From the NCBI GenBank assembly GCA_032095175.1, contig DAMCZI010000009.1, positions 1 through 64,000 of the forward strand: a DNA stretch of 64,000 nt. The letters are read 5' to 3'. A program made the position numbers and the translations under genes. Each line of letters opens with the position of its first letter. Position 1 is the first letter of the stretch. The notes under the pieces were generated by a model that ran no database searches, was not told where the DNA came from, and was given only the letters and a program-made list of their open reading frames with translations. Shown here in pieces: positions 27,486 through 36,431 of the stretch. The stretch is from DAMCZI01 sp032095175 (lineage in GTDB: Bacteria > Bacillota > Clostridia > Clostridiales > Caloramatoraceae).

Positions 27486-28712
27486 TCAACTATTTAATAC
27501 CTCTCTATATATTCCTATTAATTTATCTACGTGATAATTAATAGTATACTCATTTCCCCAAAAAGATTTATATGCTCCTTTCCCTAACTTCTCAGCAATT
27601 TCTGTATTACTAAGTATTTTAATTTTTTCAGCTAAATCAATTTCATCGTTTCTTCTAAAAACAAGTCCATTTACGCCATTAATAACAAACTCATTTGCGG
27701 CACATGTATCGGATATAATTGAAGGTATCCCTATAGATGCTGCCTCTAAAACAGATAAACCCTGAGTTTCATATAACTGAGAAGGATAAATTAATGCCCT
27801 TGCTTTACTCAATTGTTCAAATACACCTTCTCTACTCAACCAACCAGTAATTACTGCATTTTTATAATAATTGTTTACATCGTGTTTTAAATCTCCATCA
27901 CCAACAAATACAGTATTACATCCTTCTATATTAGCAGCCTTAGCAAAAATATCTACTCCTTTTTCCTTACTTAATCTTCCTACTAGCAAAAAATTAGTAT
28001 TTTCTTCTACCTTAATTCGTTTATTTAAACAAATTTCTATAGGATTACTTAAAGTATACATAATTGAATCCTTGGGCAAATATGGATATAATATATCTTC
28101 GCTAAATTCTGAAACAACTATAAAATGTTTTACTTTTGTCGGTATACCTCCAATATCTTTTTGTATAATTTGTCTTAAAATTCTCCAAACCTTATGAAAA
28201 TACGTCCTAGAATCACAATTATTACATATACATTTTAAAGACAAAGGATCTAGCATACATATTTCATTCCTATTATAATTATACAATCCCCCATTTGGAC
28301 AAATTGAAAAATAATCGTGTAATGTTATAATTAATTTGAATTGTCTATCCATAACAGTTTTCACTACACTTGAAGATAAAGCCTTCGTCCATGAGTGAAC
28401 ATGTATTATTGTATTTTCGGGGCTAAGTTTGTCCAAAAGTTTTCCGATTTGTTTCGAAGCTTTTAAATTCCAAAGTCCCTGAGCAATGCTTCTTATTCTA
28501 TTAGGATCATTTAAAATATCATATTGTTCTGTACATATTAATTTTATTCCATCAAGATTACCCACTTTATTGACGTCTCTTACTGCTGAAAATAAAAATA
28601 CATTATAGCCTCGTTTAGCTAACGCTTTTGCACTCGATAAGGCAACATAATCCGCACCACCTGATATATATGAAAAATCATTTACTATAATAATATTTAG
28701 GATTTCTTTCAT
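27486..28712 (-). CDS. GT4-type glycosyltransferase
   Basis: The predicted product is 408 residues with the two Rossmann-like halves of the GT-B fold. The N-terminal half has the acceptor-side loop GGADYVALSSAKALAKRGY. The C-terminal half has FLLVGRLSKEKGVDIFAKA and YPSQLYETQGLSVLEAAS, which is the E-x7-E nucleotide-sugar binding region of GT4 enzymes. A Cys-rich patch (ICMLDPLSLKCICNNCDS) is found in a subset of such enzymes. ATG 28712 is chosen because AGAGGTGAT precedes it; GTG 28721 lies in that ribosome site. It is followed by spacer DNA and preceded at two-digit distance by a GT2 gene, so they probably share a transcript. Confidence 0.88.
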   Translation of the reverse strand: MKEILNIIIVNDFSYISGGADYVALSSAKALAKRGYNVFLFSAVRDVNKVGNLDGIKLICTEQYDILNDPNRIRSIAQGLWNLKASKQIGKLLDKLSPENTIIHVHSWTKALSSSVVKTVMDRQFKLIITLHDYFSICPNGGLYNYNRNEICMLDPLSLKCICNNCDSRTYFHKVWRILRQIIQKDIGGIPTKVKHFIVVSEFSEDILYPYLPKDSIMYTLSNPIEICLNKRIKVEENTNFLLVGRLSKEKGVDIFAKAANIEGCNTVFVGDGDLKHDVNNYYKNAVITGWLSREGVFEQLSKARALIYPSQLYETQGLSVLEAASIGIPSIISDTCAANEFVINGVNGLVFRRNDEIDLAEKIKILSNTEIAEKLGKGAYKSFWGNEYTINYHVDKLIGIYREVLNS

Positions 28713-28723
28713 TAATATCACCT

Positions 28724-29623
28724 CTATGATGCCTTTCTTTTAATAAAATTTTTTCCTTCTTTAATACCTTCAATTATGGCATTAGCTCTATCCGTATCTC
28801 CTTTAATAAAATATAAAATTATTCTTACAAATCTGGTTATATAGAAATATAATAACGCAGCAAAATATTTGATCTTGGATATCTTATATTTATATTTTCT
28901 CATAAATATAAGTCTATTCCTAACATTATATTTGATTGCAAACGAAGAACTCTCTCCTCCACTGGACTTACTAATCTTATGATAAATAATAGCCCTAGAA
29001 TTGCATAAAATCTTATATCCACTTTCCTTCACTTTTACACAAAAGTCTGTATCCTCATAATACATAAAATATTCCTCTGGTAAAACTCCCACCTTATGAA
29101 ATATCTCTGTTTTAATTAGCATTAAGCATCCACTTATATAATCTGCCTCTTGTTCACAGCGAGGAATTTCTTGACTTACACTATAATTTACTGTTACAAA
29201 TCGAAAAAAGTCTACATAACCACCAGCTGAATCTATTAAATTTTTATTATAGTAATTATAAATCTTGCCACCTACAATTCCTACACTGTTATTATTTTTA
29301 AACGAACTAATCATCTCAGCTAAAAAATCTTTATCTACAACAGTATCATTATTAATTAAAAGTACATATTCAGCTCTATTCTCCAAAGCTAAATTTATGC
29401 CAATATTGCATCCACCTGCAAACCCCAAATTCTTACCTGCTTGTACTATTTCAACATCTAAAAACGCATTATTTAAAATATCCACAGATTGATTTGCAGA
29501 ATTATTGTCAACGACTACAATTTTATAATTTTTATACGATATTTCTCGTAAACTATTTATACATTCAATAGTATCCTCGTAGTTATTATAATTAATAATA
29601 ACTATATAAACTAAAGGTTCCAT
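28724..29623 (-). CDS. GT2 glycosyltransferase
   Basis: The product has 299 residues with the family 2 GT-A signature: VYIVIINYNNYEDTIECINS, then NLGFAGGCNIG, then VLLINNDTVVDKDFL with the D-type metal site, and EEYFMYYEDTDFCVKVKESG, again the rhamnosyltransferase-like pattern. A short hydrophobic helix near residue 255 may contact the membrane. It ends 11 bases before the GT4 start region and follows the TuaH-like gene by 13 bases, so these three are one operon. Acceptor and donor are unknown. Confidence 0.88.
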   Translation of the reverse strand: MEPLVYIVIINYNNYEDTIECINSLREISYKNYKIVVVDNNSANQSVDILNNAFLDVEIVQAGKNLGFAGGCNIGINLALENRAEYVLLINNDTVVDKDFLAEMISSFKNNNSVGIVGGKIYNYYNKNLIDSAGGYVDFFRFVTVNYSVSQEIPRCEQEADYISGCLMLIKTEIFHKVGVLPEEYFMYYEDTDFCVKVKESGYKILCNSRAIIYHKISKSSGGESSSFAIKYNVRNRLIFMRKYKYKISKIKYFAALLYFYITRFVRIILYFIKGDTDRANAIIEGIKEGKNFIKRKAS

Positions 29624-29636
29624 AACAGCTACCTTT

Positions 29637-30758
29637 CTACCTTAATATTATCTCAATAATTTTTTTTACTCTACTTTCCCATGAATTATCTTTAACAAAT
29701 TTATTTAATTCACTATTACTAAATGGTACTTTTATATTTTCAAGATTGTTTAATATTTCCTTAAGCTCAGTATAATCATCATATAAGGCTATATAATCCC
29801 TGAATCTATCAGTCTCTATGCTTTTTACTCCTATAACTACTTTATTCAAAGCCAAATATTCATAAATCTTAACAGGATCAATAGTATCCAAAAATTTGTC
29901 TTTTTTAAATGTATAAAGGCAGTAATCAAATCTGCCTATTATGCTTGATAATCTACTCTTTTCTACAGGTTTAAAATAATAGATATTTTTATGCTTAAGC
30001 CTTTCTATCTTATTATAGCCAATAATACATACAACATTGTTATCATCATGGTCTAATATCATTTCAATTGCCTTATAATCAAACCAGCTTCCTATAGTTC
30101 CAATATACCCAAACACATTTTTTCCATCATGCTTTAATCTTTGTATACATTGAACAATTTCATCAGAATTAACATTTTTATCATTTTGAACTAAATTAAC
30201 ATCAATTCCATTCTTTATCATATAAACTTTTTTATTATGTTTTCTCAAGTCTTCATTAAATAAACTGCTGGTTGTAAATATATAGTCTGCCTCATTTATT
30301 AATTTGTTTTCATTTTTTTCAACAACTTTTTTTAGCCATTTGCCTTCTGTCAAATTAACATAATCATCCATTTTGTCATATATAATAGTCTTTTCTTTTT
30401 CTTTATTTACTAATGAATAATAAATAGGATTACCAATCCAAATCATATCAGCATGTTCTATGTAATCTTTTAGTTCCCTTCTCTCTAAAACACTATTAAG
30501 TCCTAAAAAATCCAGTGCTTCAAAACTTTTAGGAAATCTATACTTTCCACTGGGTCTTACTACTTTAAGGTTTCCATTTACAGAAAACTCCCTGAATTTA
30601 TATAAATCATTTTTATTTTTTAAACATCTTATTAAGCTTACAGATGGTTCAATATATATAACTTTAAAATATCTTGATAATTCCTCTGCAATATGCTGAG
30701 GTCTTTGTTTTAAATCTGAAAATAAAATAGGAGAAAAATATAAAATTTTACGTTTCAT
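29637..30758 (-). CDS. TuaH-like glycosyltransferase
   Basis: The product has 373 residues. The N-terminus ILYFSPILFSDLKQRPQHIA matches the group of GT4-related enzymes that includes TuaH of teichuronic acid synthesis. Later segments GYIGTIGSWFDYKA, FDYCLYTFKKDKF and DPVKIYEYLALNKVVIGV are the donor-binding half. It starts with ATG behind AGGAGG. It is the first gene of a short minus-strand operon and is divergent to the transporter gene, with only about 110 bases between. Confidence 0.85.
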   Translation of the reverse strand: MKRKILYFSPILFSDLKQRPQHIAEELSRYFKVIYIEPSVSLIRCLKNKNDLYKFREFSVNGNLKVVRPSGKYRFPKSFEALDFLGLNSVLERRELKDYIEHADMIWIGNPIYYSLVNKEKEKTIIYDKMDDYVNLTEGKWLKKVVEKNENKLINEADYIFTTSSLFNEDLRKHNKKVYMIKNGIDVNLVQNDKNVNSDEIVQCIQRLKHDGKNVFGYIGTIGSWFDYKAIEMILDHDDNNVVCIIGYNKIERLKHKNIYYFKPVEKSRLSSIIGRFDYCLYTFKKDKFLDTIDPVKIYEYLALNKVVIGVKSIETDRFRDYIALYDDYTELKEILNNLENIKVPFSNSELNKFVKDNSWESRVKKIIEIILR

Positions 30759-30867
30759 TAGTCCTCCTGTACATTTATAATATAAAATATTTTTAATCTA
30801 ATCATTGACTAGATAGTTAATATATGAAATAATGTCAACGTATTATGTAGAAAGGAAACTTAATATT

Positions 30868-31815
30868 ATGGTTATACTAAATTCTATACAAAGTATTTTA
30901 TGTATTATTTTAATAATTATAATTGGATACATTTTATCTAAAAGAGGCTGGTTTGATGAAAATTCGTCAAAGCTTCTTTCAAGACTAGTTTGCAACATTT
31001 CCTTGCCTGCTTTAATGATTTCAAACCTTTTAACCACCTTCAGCAAAAAAACATTAGTTAGTTCTTTTACAGGGTTAATCATTCCTTTTGCTTCGATACT
31101 AATATGTTTCTTAATTAGCATCATTTGTTCAAAATTATTCACTTCAAAAGAAAGACAAGGTATTTTTCAAACCATGTTTGTTGTATCAAATACAATATTC
31201 ATTGGTCTTCCAGTGAACCTTGCATTATTTGGAGAAAAAAGCCTTCCATTTGCCCTTTTATATTACATAGCTAATACATCATTTTTTTGGACCATTGGCG
31301 TTTATTTAATTAGCAAAGATGGTAAATCTAAAGGAAATAAAATAAAAATACTTTCTTTAAAATCACTTAAGTCAATATTATCGCCACCATTACTAGGTTT
31401 CATTGTTGGTATTATTTTAGTTTTACTTAACATCAAATTGCCTCAATTTATTATGGATACCTGCAAGTATTTAGGAAACTTAACTACTCCATTATCATTG
31501 CTCTTTATTGGCATAACTTTTAAATCAATTAATCTTAAAGATGTTAAATTTGATACAAGCATGTTAGTAATATTAGTTGGCAGATTTATTCTTTCTCCAT
31601 TAGCAGTATTTTTATTGTCCTTTTTTATTCATATACCTTCTTTAATGCTAAAGGTATTTATTATTCAAGCTTCTATGCCAATAATGGCTCAAACATCTAT
31701 AATATCAAAGGAATACAATGCTGATTACAAATATGCCACAGTAATGGTAACCATATCAACAGTAATCAGCTTGATTGTTATTCCAATATATATGGTGCTG
31801 CTGAGTAAAATATAA
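30868..31815 (+). CDS. AEC-family membrane transporter
   Basis: The product has 315 residues with about ten membrane helices, of the auxin-efflux-carrier/malate permease family. Typical are GYILSKRGWFDENSSKLLS near the start, NTIFIGLPVNLALFGEKSLP (middle) and ASMPIMAQTSIISKEYNADY before the last helix pair. ATG 30868 is chosen because of GAAAGGAAAC upstream; ATG 30832 has none. It is the only plus-strand gene in the glycan locus and has no obvious link to glycan synthesis, so it probably came in separately. The substrate (perhaps an organic acid) is unknown. Confidence 0.88.
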   Translation: MVILNSIQSILCIILIIIIGYILSKRGWFDENSSKLLSRLVCNISLPALMISNLLTTFSKKTLVSSFTGLIIPFASILICFLISIICSKLFTSKERQGIFQTMFVVSNTIFIGLPVNLALFGEKSLPFALLYYIANTSFFWTIGVYLISKDGKSKGNKIKILSLKSLKSILSPPLLGFIVGIILVLLNIKLPQFIMDTCKYLGNLTTPLSLLFIGITFKSINLKDVKFDTSMLVILVGRFILSPLAVFLLSFFIHIPSLMLKVFIIQASMPIMAQTSIISKEYNADYKYATVMVTISTVISLIVIPIYMVLLSKI

Positions 31816-32310
31816 TTATAATTTTGAAAAATGAGAATGTAAATAGTCAAGTATATTTTTAACTACTTATATATATTTAAAATTGTGATTACAACAATAC
31901 AATAAAAAAAGACTCTTTACCTTAGCATAATGCGTTTATTTCTGTTTCTCTTAATATGTTTTCCCTTTACTTTTAAGAAGTCTATACAATATTAATATAA
32001 AATTTAACTTATAAACCTATAATTAAAGATACTAGGTGGAATTTCTACATCACCTTAGCAACTTCAAACTATATTTTTCATAAAGATTCCTATATGTTTA
32101 TTCATTCTTTTAGTAATCACATGAAATATTAGCTATCCTATATCCAAGTTTCTTCATAAATATGTATATTTCATTTTTTATCTTCTATGCATTTTATTAT
32201 ACTTAGTAATAATTCAAAATATATGACATTAAATTGTCTTAATAATTCATCTGTAATATACTAAAGCTTTTATCTTAAATTTTAAAATGTAATAGTACAA
32301 TTGAAAACTC
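31816..32310. other. Non-coding spacer of 495 bp
   Basis: Very AT-rich DNA between the convergent transporter and pyruvyltransferase-like genes. I see no supported gene, no clear terminator hairpin and no member of the repeat families. Confidence 0.55.
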
Positions 32311-33588
32311 TTACTTATCTTTTAAATAATTCACTAATTTAAAAATCATATTTTCTCTACAATATACTAGTTCTTTCTTATTCATTATATTCAAGTTTTT
32401 TAATATAAAGTAAATTTTAAAAATCATAAATCTAGATTTTTTATTCAAGTCTTTAATTATTTTACTATACATCATTTCAAATTCTTTATTAATACATTTT
32501 TTTTTATATACTATGTTTTTCATAATACTATTGTGGTCTTTATTAAGTTTGTATAACCCCATATATATATCTTTTTCATTAAGTTTATCTATGTAAAATG
32601 TGTACTTTTCTAGCTCAAATTTATGTGTTATATCAGAAATTTTATTTATATATGATTTAGAATTACAAATAATAGAAATACATGGTATAGAATTTTTTAA
32701 AGAAAAAACAATCGAGTGAAATCGCATGCCAACATGAATTTTACATTTTGACATAATACCAGAAATTTCACTAGGAGTATATTTTCCATCTAAAAATCTA
32801 ATATTTTTATTTATTTTATAAAGATATTCCTTTATGCATTCTATATTGTTAAAATCATATTCCTTATAAAATGGAATAATAATTGCCAAATAATTTTCTC
32901 GAGTAATAAATTCCGATAATTCATTTATTATCTGCAAATAATACTTATTGCCTATATCATAGTTCATCAAGGATACACTAATCATATTATCATATATTTT
33001 GATTTTTTCTTGTTTAAAGATTTCATTTAATCTCTCATCAGTGCAATTCTTTAATCCAAATGCGACATCATGTATAACTTTAATCTTGCATGATAAGCAC
33101 CCAAAAGAAATTAAAATTTTTTTAGATAATTCATCTCTAACAAATATAGCGGAACATGTATTCATAATTAATTTTACATGCTTTTGAAATGTTTGATCTT
33201 CACACGGAACTACACTAATACCTAAAGCTATACTTTTTTTGCTTCTTAAAAATGCTAATAATATAACGTTAAGTACAAATACATTAAAATATTCTGTATT
33301 GCATAATAGTTCCTTATAATTATAATAACCACAATCGTCTATTATTGCTCCTCCGCCTAATATTAACAAATCACAATCATCAATAATTCTTACTATTTCT
33401 CCCATAGGAGCAAGCCATGAAACAGCTTTAACATTATAATTTTTTGAAGTTTGCACTGGTTTATTAGATAAAACCGTAAAATCAATCTCACTTGACTTAC
33501 ATCTTAAACTATCAAGTATTGATATAAGCATAGCTTCATCACCAGTATTTCCGAACCCATAGTATCCCAAAATCAATATGTTTTTCAT
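32311..33588 (-). CDS. Polysaccharide pyruvyltransferase family protein
   Basis: The predicted product is 425 residues. The N-terminus NILILGYYGFGNTGDEAML is the signature of the CsaB/WcaK-type family, which adds ketal pyruvate to wall or exopolysaccharides. Further marks are DLLILGGGAIIDDCG and the late MRFHSIVFSLKNSIPCISI. Pyruvylated wall polymers are the usual receptors for SLH proteins, yet no SLH protein is in this window. ATG 33588 is chosen because the family motif begins right there and AAGGATGAT precedes it. The upstream 70 bases contain an imperfect direct repeat of the start region (GATGATATTAATGAA twice), so an upstream in-frame ATG exists but is unlikely. Confidence 0.87.
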   Translation of the reverse strand: MKNILILGYYGFGNTGDEAMLISILDSLRCKSSEIDFTVLSNKPVQTSKNYNVKAVSWLAPMGEIVRIIDDCDLLILGGGAIIDDCGYYNYKELLCNTEYFNVFVLNVILLAFLRSKKSIALGISVVPCEDQTFQKHVKLIMNTCSAIFVRDELSKKILISFGCLSCKIKVIHDVAFGLKNCTDERLNEIFKQEKIKIYDNMISVSLMNYDIGNKYYLQIINELSEFITRENYLAIIIPFYKEYDFNNIECIKEYLYKINKNIRFLDGKYTPSEISGIMSKCKIHVGMRFHSIVFSLKNSIPCISIICNSKSYINKISDITHKFELEKYTFYIDKLNEKDIYMGLYKLNKDHNSIMKNIVYKKKCINKEFEMMYSKIIKDLNKKSRFMIFKIYFILKNLNIMNKKELVYCRENMIFKLVNYLKDK

Positions 33589-33748
33589 TAATATCATCAT
33601 CCTTATATATCTGTTATTCATTAATATCATCTTACAAATATATTTCTCAAATTTCATAGTAAATTTTACCTATTAAAAGCTAATACAACAAGTTAAGTAA
33701 AAAATAATCATTTACACTTATCTTGCTATTTTTCACCATATAATTTTA

Positions 33749-34960
33749 TTAACATTTAATATCAAATATAGATCTATTATTTTTCGAAGCCCATACAACT
33801 AATTTGCCTAATTTAATAAAAGGTTTTTCTATTAATTTATAATTAAGTTCTGCCAAAAATAAGATTATAGGAACCCCTATCAGTATTTGAACAATTCCAT
33901 AACTATAATTTGAAAATACAAATGCCCAAGAAAAGTATTTGTTTATAACTATCCAAGTAATAACTAAACCAAAAAAATTAAATAGATAAATCGAATAGCT
34001 CCTTTCTCCTACAAAATACATAAGCCTATATAATATTCCTTTTGAATTACAAAAAGCTTTATTATAAGATGCAAACCATATTAATATAAAATATGATATT
34101 GCACATATCGGATAACCTATACCAGCCAATAATGGAGTCCTATTTATTTCTAAATATGATTCCTCCATGAAAGAACCAATAATTAAAGGTAACACTAGTA
34201 AAATTAAAGATATTATGCTATTTCGAGCATTTTTACTAATATTGGTCGTTTTGTATTTCAATTGAACAAAAGCAAGTATCACTCCTAAAATCAAGAAATC
34301 AAAGCGCCAGTTTGCTAAATAATAAATAAAATGCGGTATTTTTAAATTTATCTTTAAAAGTAATTCTAACCTTGTAAACTGTATTATAAAAAAAATTAAT
34401 ATTGAAAGATACAACAGAAGTTTATTTACTATATTTCTATTTTTAAAAAATTTAGTTAGTATAAAGTAAACTATACCTATTAATACATAAAACTGAATTT
34501 GAACTGATAAATACCACATTGCTCCAAAAAAGTAAGACTTAGTTCCATCCATTAAAATGTACGTTCCTGTTAGTACACCTACAGAATTTCTAAAAAAGCT
34601 ATATGCATTCACAGTAAATAATTTTCGCATCCAATCTGAAAGTGGTATGTTTAGTAAATAATAATTTATTGCACATGATAATAATATCAAGCACATTACA
34701 GATGGAATTATTCTATAGAATCGTTTTATAAAAAATTGCTTTATATTAAAAGTCTCTTTCATAATAGAATTAGTTATAACATAACCACTCATAATAAGAA
34801 AAATTTCTACTCCCATATAAAATGGCATTGTCCTGCTTATTCTACTAAAAACTGTTGCACTAATACTAAAATGATATAATAAAATTAAGGTAATTGATAT
34901 TCCTCGTAAAACTTGTATATCACAAACTGTATTTTGTGACATTTCATTTTTTATTTCCAA
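33749..34960 (-). CDS. Acyltransferase family 3 (OafA-like)
   Basis: The product has 403 residues with about ten membrane helices. The motifs are those of membrane O-acetyltransferases of sugars: DIQVLRGISITLILLYHFSI at the N-terminus with the catalytic-type His, then PFYMGVEIFLIMSGYVITN, RRFYRIIP-like KRFYRIIPSV, and the late GERSYSIYLFNFF. It would acetylate or otherwise acylate the glycan outside or across the membrane. The start is TTG 34960, six bases after a run of eight G (34967-34974), which must serve as the ribosome site. Such a tract is prone to length change. Confidence 0.9.
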   Translation of the reverse strand: MEIKNEMSQNTVCDIQVLRGISITLILLYHFSISATVFSRISRTMPFYMGVEIFLIMSGYVITNSIMKETFNIKQFFIKRFYRIIPSVMCLILLSCAINYYLLNIPLSDWMRKLFTVNAYSFFRNSVGVLTGTYILMDGTKSYFFGAMWYLSVQIQFYVLIGIVYFILTKFFKNRNIVNKLLLYLSILIFFIIQFTRLELLLKINLKIPHFIYYLANWRFDFLILGVILAFVQLKYKTTNISKNARNSIISLILLVLPLIIGSFMEESYLEINRTPLLAGIGYPICAISYFILIWFASYNKAFCNSKGILYRLMYFVGERSYSIYLFNFFGLVITWIVINKYFSWAFVFSNYSYGIVQILIGVPIILFLAELNYKLIEKPFIKLGKLVVWASKNNRSIFDIKC

Positions 34961-34966
34961 TAAAAT

Positions 34967-34974
34967 CCCCCCCC
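34967..34974 (-). promoter_or_regulatory. G8 homopolymer acting as ribosome binding site
   Basis: On the minus strand a run of eight G stands six bases before the TTG start of the acyltransferase gene. No other Shine-Dalgarno-like sequence is near. Gain or loss of a G would change spacing and strength, so this is a candidate for translational phase variation. Confidence 0.55.
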
Positions 34975-35309
34975 ATAAATAGTATCTTCTTTAGTTATGT
35001 CAATTTTTATTATATATTTACAGCAAATCAACATTCTTACCATCATTTTAACTATTGATTTTTTGTCAATACTTATCTAATCATAGTACCAGATATCTCC
35101 TATCAATATATTGCTTATCAATATCAATATTAATAATAAGAGATATTTGAACATTGAATTTTGGGGTAAGTCTATATTACTTGTAGAGTGGTGTATCATC
35201 TATTTTATGTTTAATGATACTCTTATACACTCAAGTTTTTACTTGATTTTTTTATACTTTTATACTTGTGCAATGAATTAATTAAGGTATGTAATTAACT
35301 AATCATTAT
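34975..35309. other. Non-coding spacer of about 335 bp
   Basis: AT-rich spacer between the acyltransferase and the next upstream glycosyltransferase gene. It probably holds a promoter for the acyltransferase, but I cannot place one. No repeat family member is seen. Confidence 0.5.
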
Positions 35310-36419
35310 TTAATTTATCTTTTTCAAATGCCTCTTAACTTTCTCGAATTGACATTCCCAATTCAATTCAAGTCTTTTTGCTTTCAAACAGTTTGATATC
35401 AACTCATTATATCTATTTGTTCCACATATTTTAATTGCTTGATTTATAGCTTCAAAAAATGCATTAAAACTCCAATCTTTCATTATGATTCCGCAGTCAT
35501 ACCTTTCTACAAGCATTTTATGTTGAGGGTGAGGAGCAGTTATTGGCGGCACCCCATCTTGAATTGCTTCAAAAAACTTATTTGATGGAGCATATAATCC
35601 CCTTTCAACTTCAGGTGTCCATATCACTATACTATAGGAATATTTTTTCCTAATTTTATTTAATGTATCTAAATCAATACATCCTTTGTATTTAACATTC
35701 CCATCGAGATTTTCAAAGCTATGCTTTAATGCAGGTGCATCATATCCAACAATTTGTCCATATAAATCTATCGGTATATTCTGAAGTTTCTTCTCCAAAT
35801 AGTAATGTGCAAATGTATATTCTTTCCCTATCGTACCTGAATTTAGAATTTTACCATTTCTCATATTACTAGGAACTACTTCTTTATTTTCAATATCAGA
35901 ACATGAAACATTGTATAAAATAACTTTAGGCACAGTGAGTAAATTACATCTCTCGCCATCTTTTCTTGCTCTATTTTCCTCTGGAAATATAACTAAATCT
36001 ATTTTATCTGATATGTACCTATTCATTTTAACATCAAATTCGCCATACATTATTATTGATTCTATTGCATAATAAATAGTATATTTAGGCTTGAAATTTA
36101 TTTTAAACAATGCTGGTAAACAGTATGTACAAAAGACCACTAATATATCTGGTTTTAATTTATCTATTTCCTGCGCGGCTCTTATATTATAATCAATTCT
36201 ACTAGATTCTGTATATGGTTCATAATTTGATAATATTCTTTTAATCATTATATTAGAATATTCGCTATACTTCTGTGGTTTACTCCAATCATCCGGTTCA
36301 ATAATAATTCCTTCCGCGTCATAATATTTTTGCAAAGAATTTATAAATGAAGTTATTTGTGGACTACCATAACCGATGCAAGCATCTGACAAACCAACAA
36401 CTCTTAATTTTTTACTCAC
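35310..36419 (-). CDS. Glycosyltransferase, GT4-like
   Basis: The product has 369 residues and starts at GTG behind AGGTGATTTT. The C-terminal half carries a GT-B donor site: YSIVIWTPEVERGLYAPSNK, followed by FFEAIQDGVPPITAPHPQH, where the E-A-x-x-x-G-V-P pattern is like other GT4 members. The N-terminal motif GLSDACIGYGSPQITSFINS is the acceptor-side loop. No signal peptide or membrane segment. It lies 12 bases after the 706-residue transferase, so both are co-transcribed. The linkage formed is unknown. Confidence 0.78.
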   Translation of the reverse strand: MSKKLRVVGLSDACIGYGSPQITSFINSLQKYYDAEGIIIEPDDWSKPQKYSEYSNIMIKRILSNYEPYTESSRIDYNIRAAQEIDKLKPDILVVFCTYCLPALFKINFKPKYTIYYAIESIIMYGEFDVKMNRYISDKIDLVIFPEENRARKDGERCNLLTVPKVILYNVSCSDIENKEVVPSNMRNGKILNSGTIGKEYTFAHYYLEKKLQNIPIDLYGQIVGYDAPALKHSFENLDGNVKYKGCIDLDTLNKIRKKYSYSIVIWTPEVERGLYAPSNKFFEAIQDGVPPITAPHPQHKMLVERYDCGIIMKDWSFNAFFEAINQAIKICGTNRYNELISNCLKAKRLELNWECQFEKVKRHLKKIN

Positions 36420-36431
36420 AAAATCACCTAC

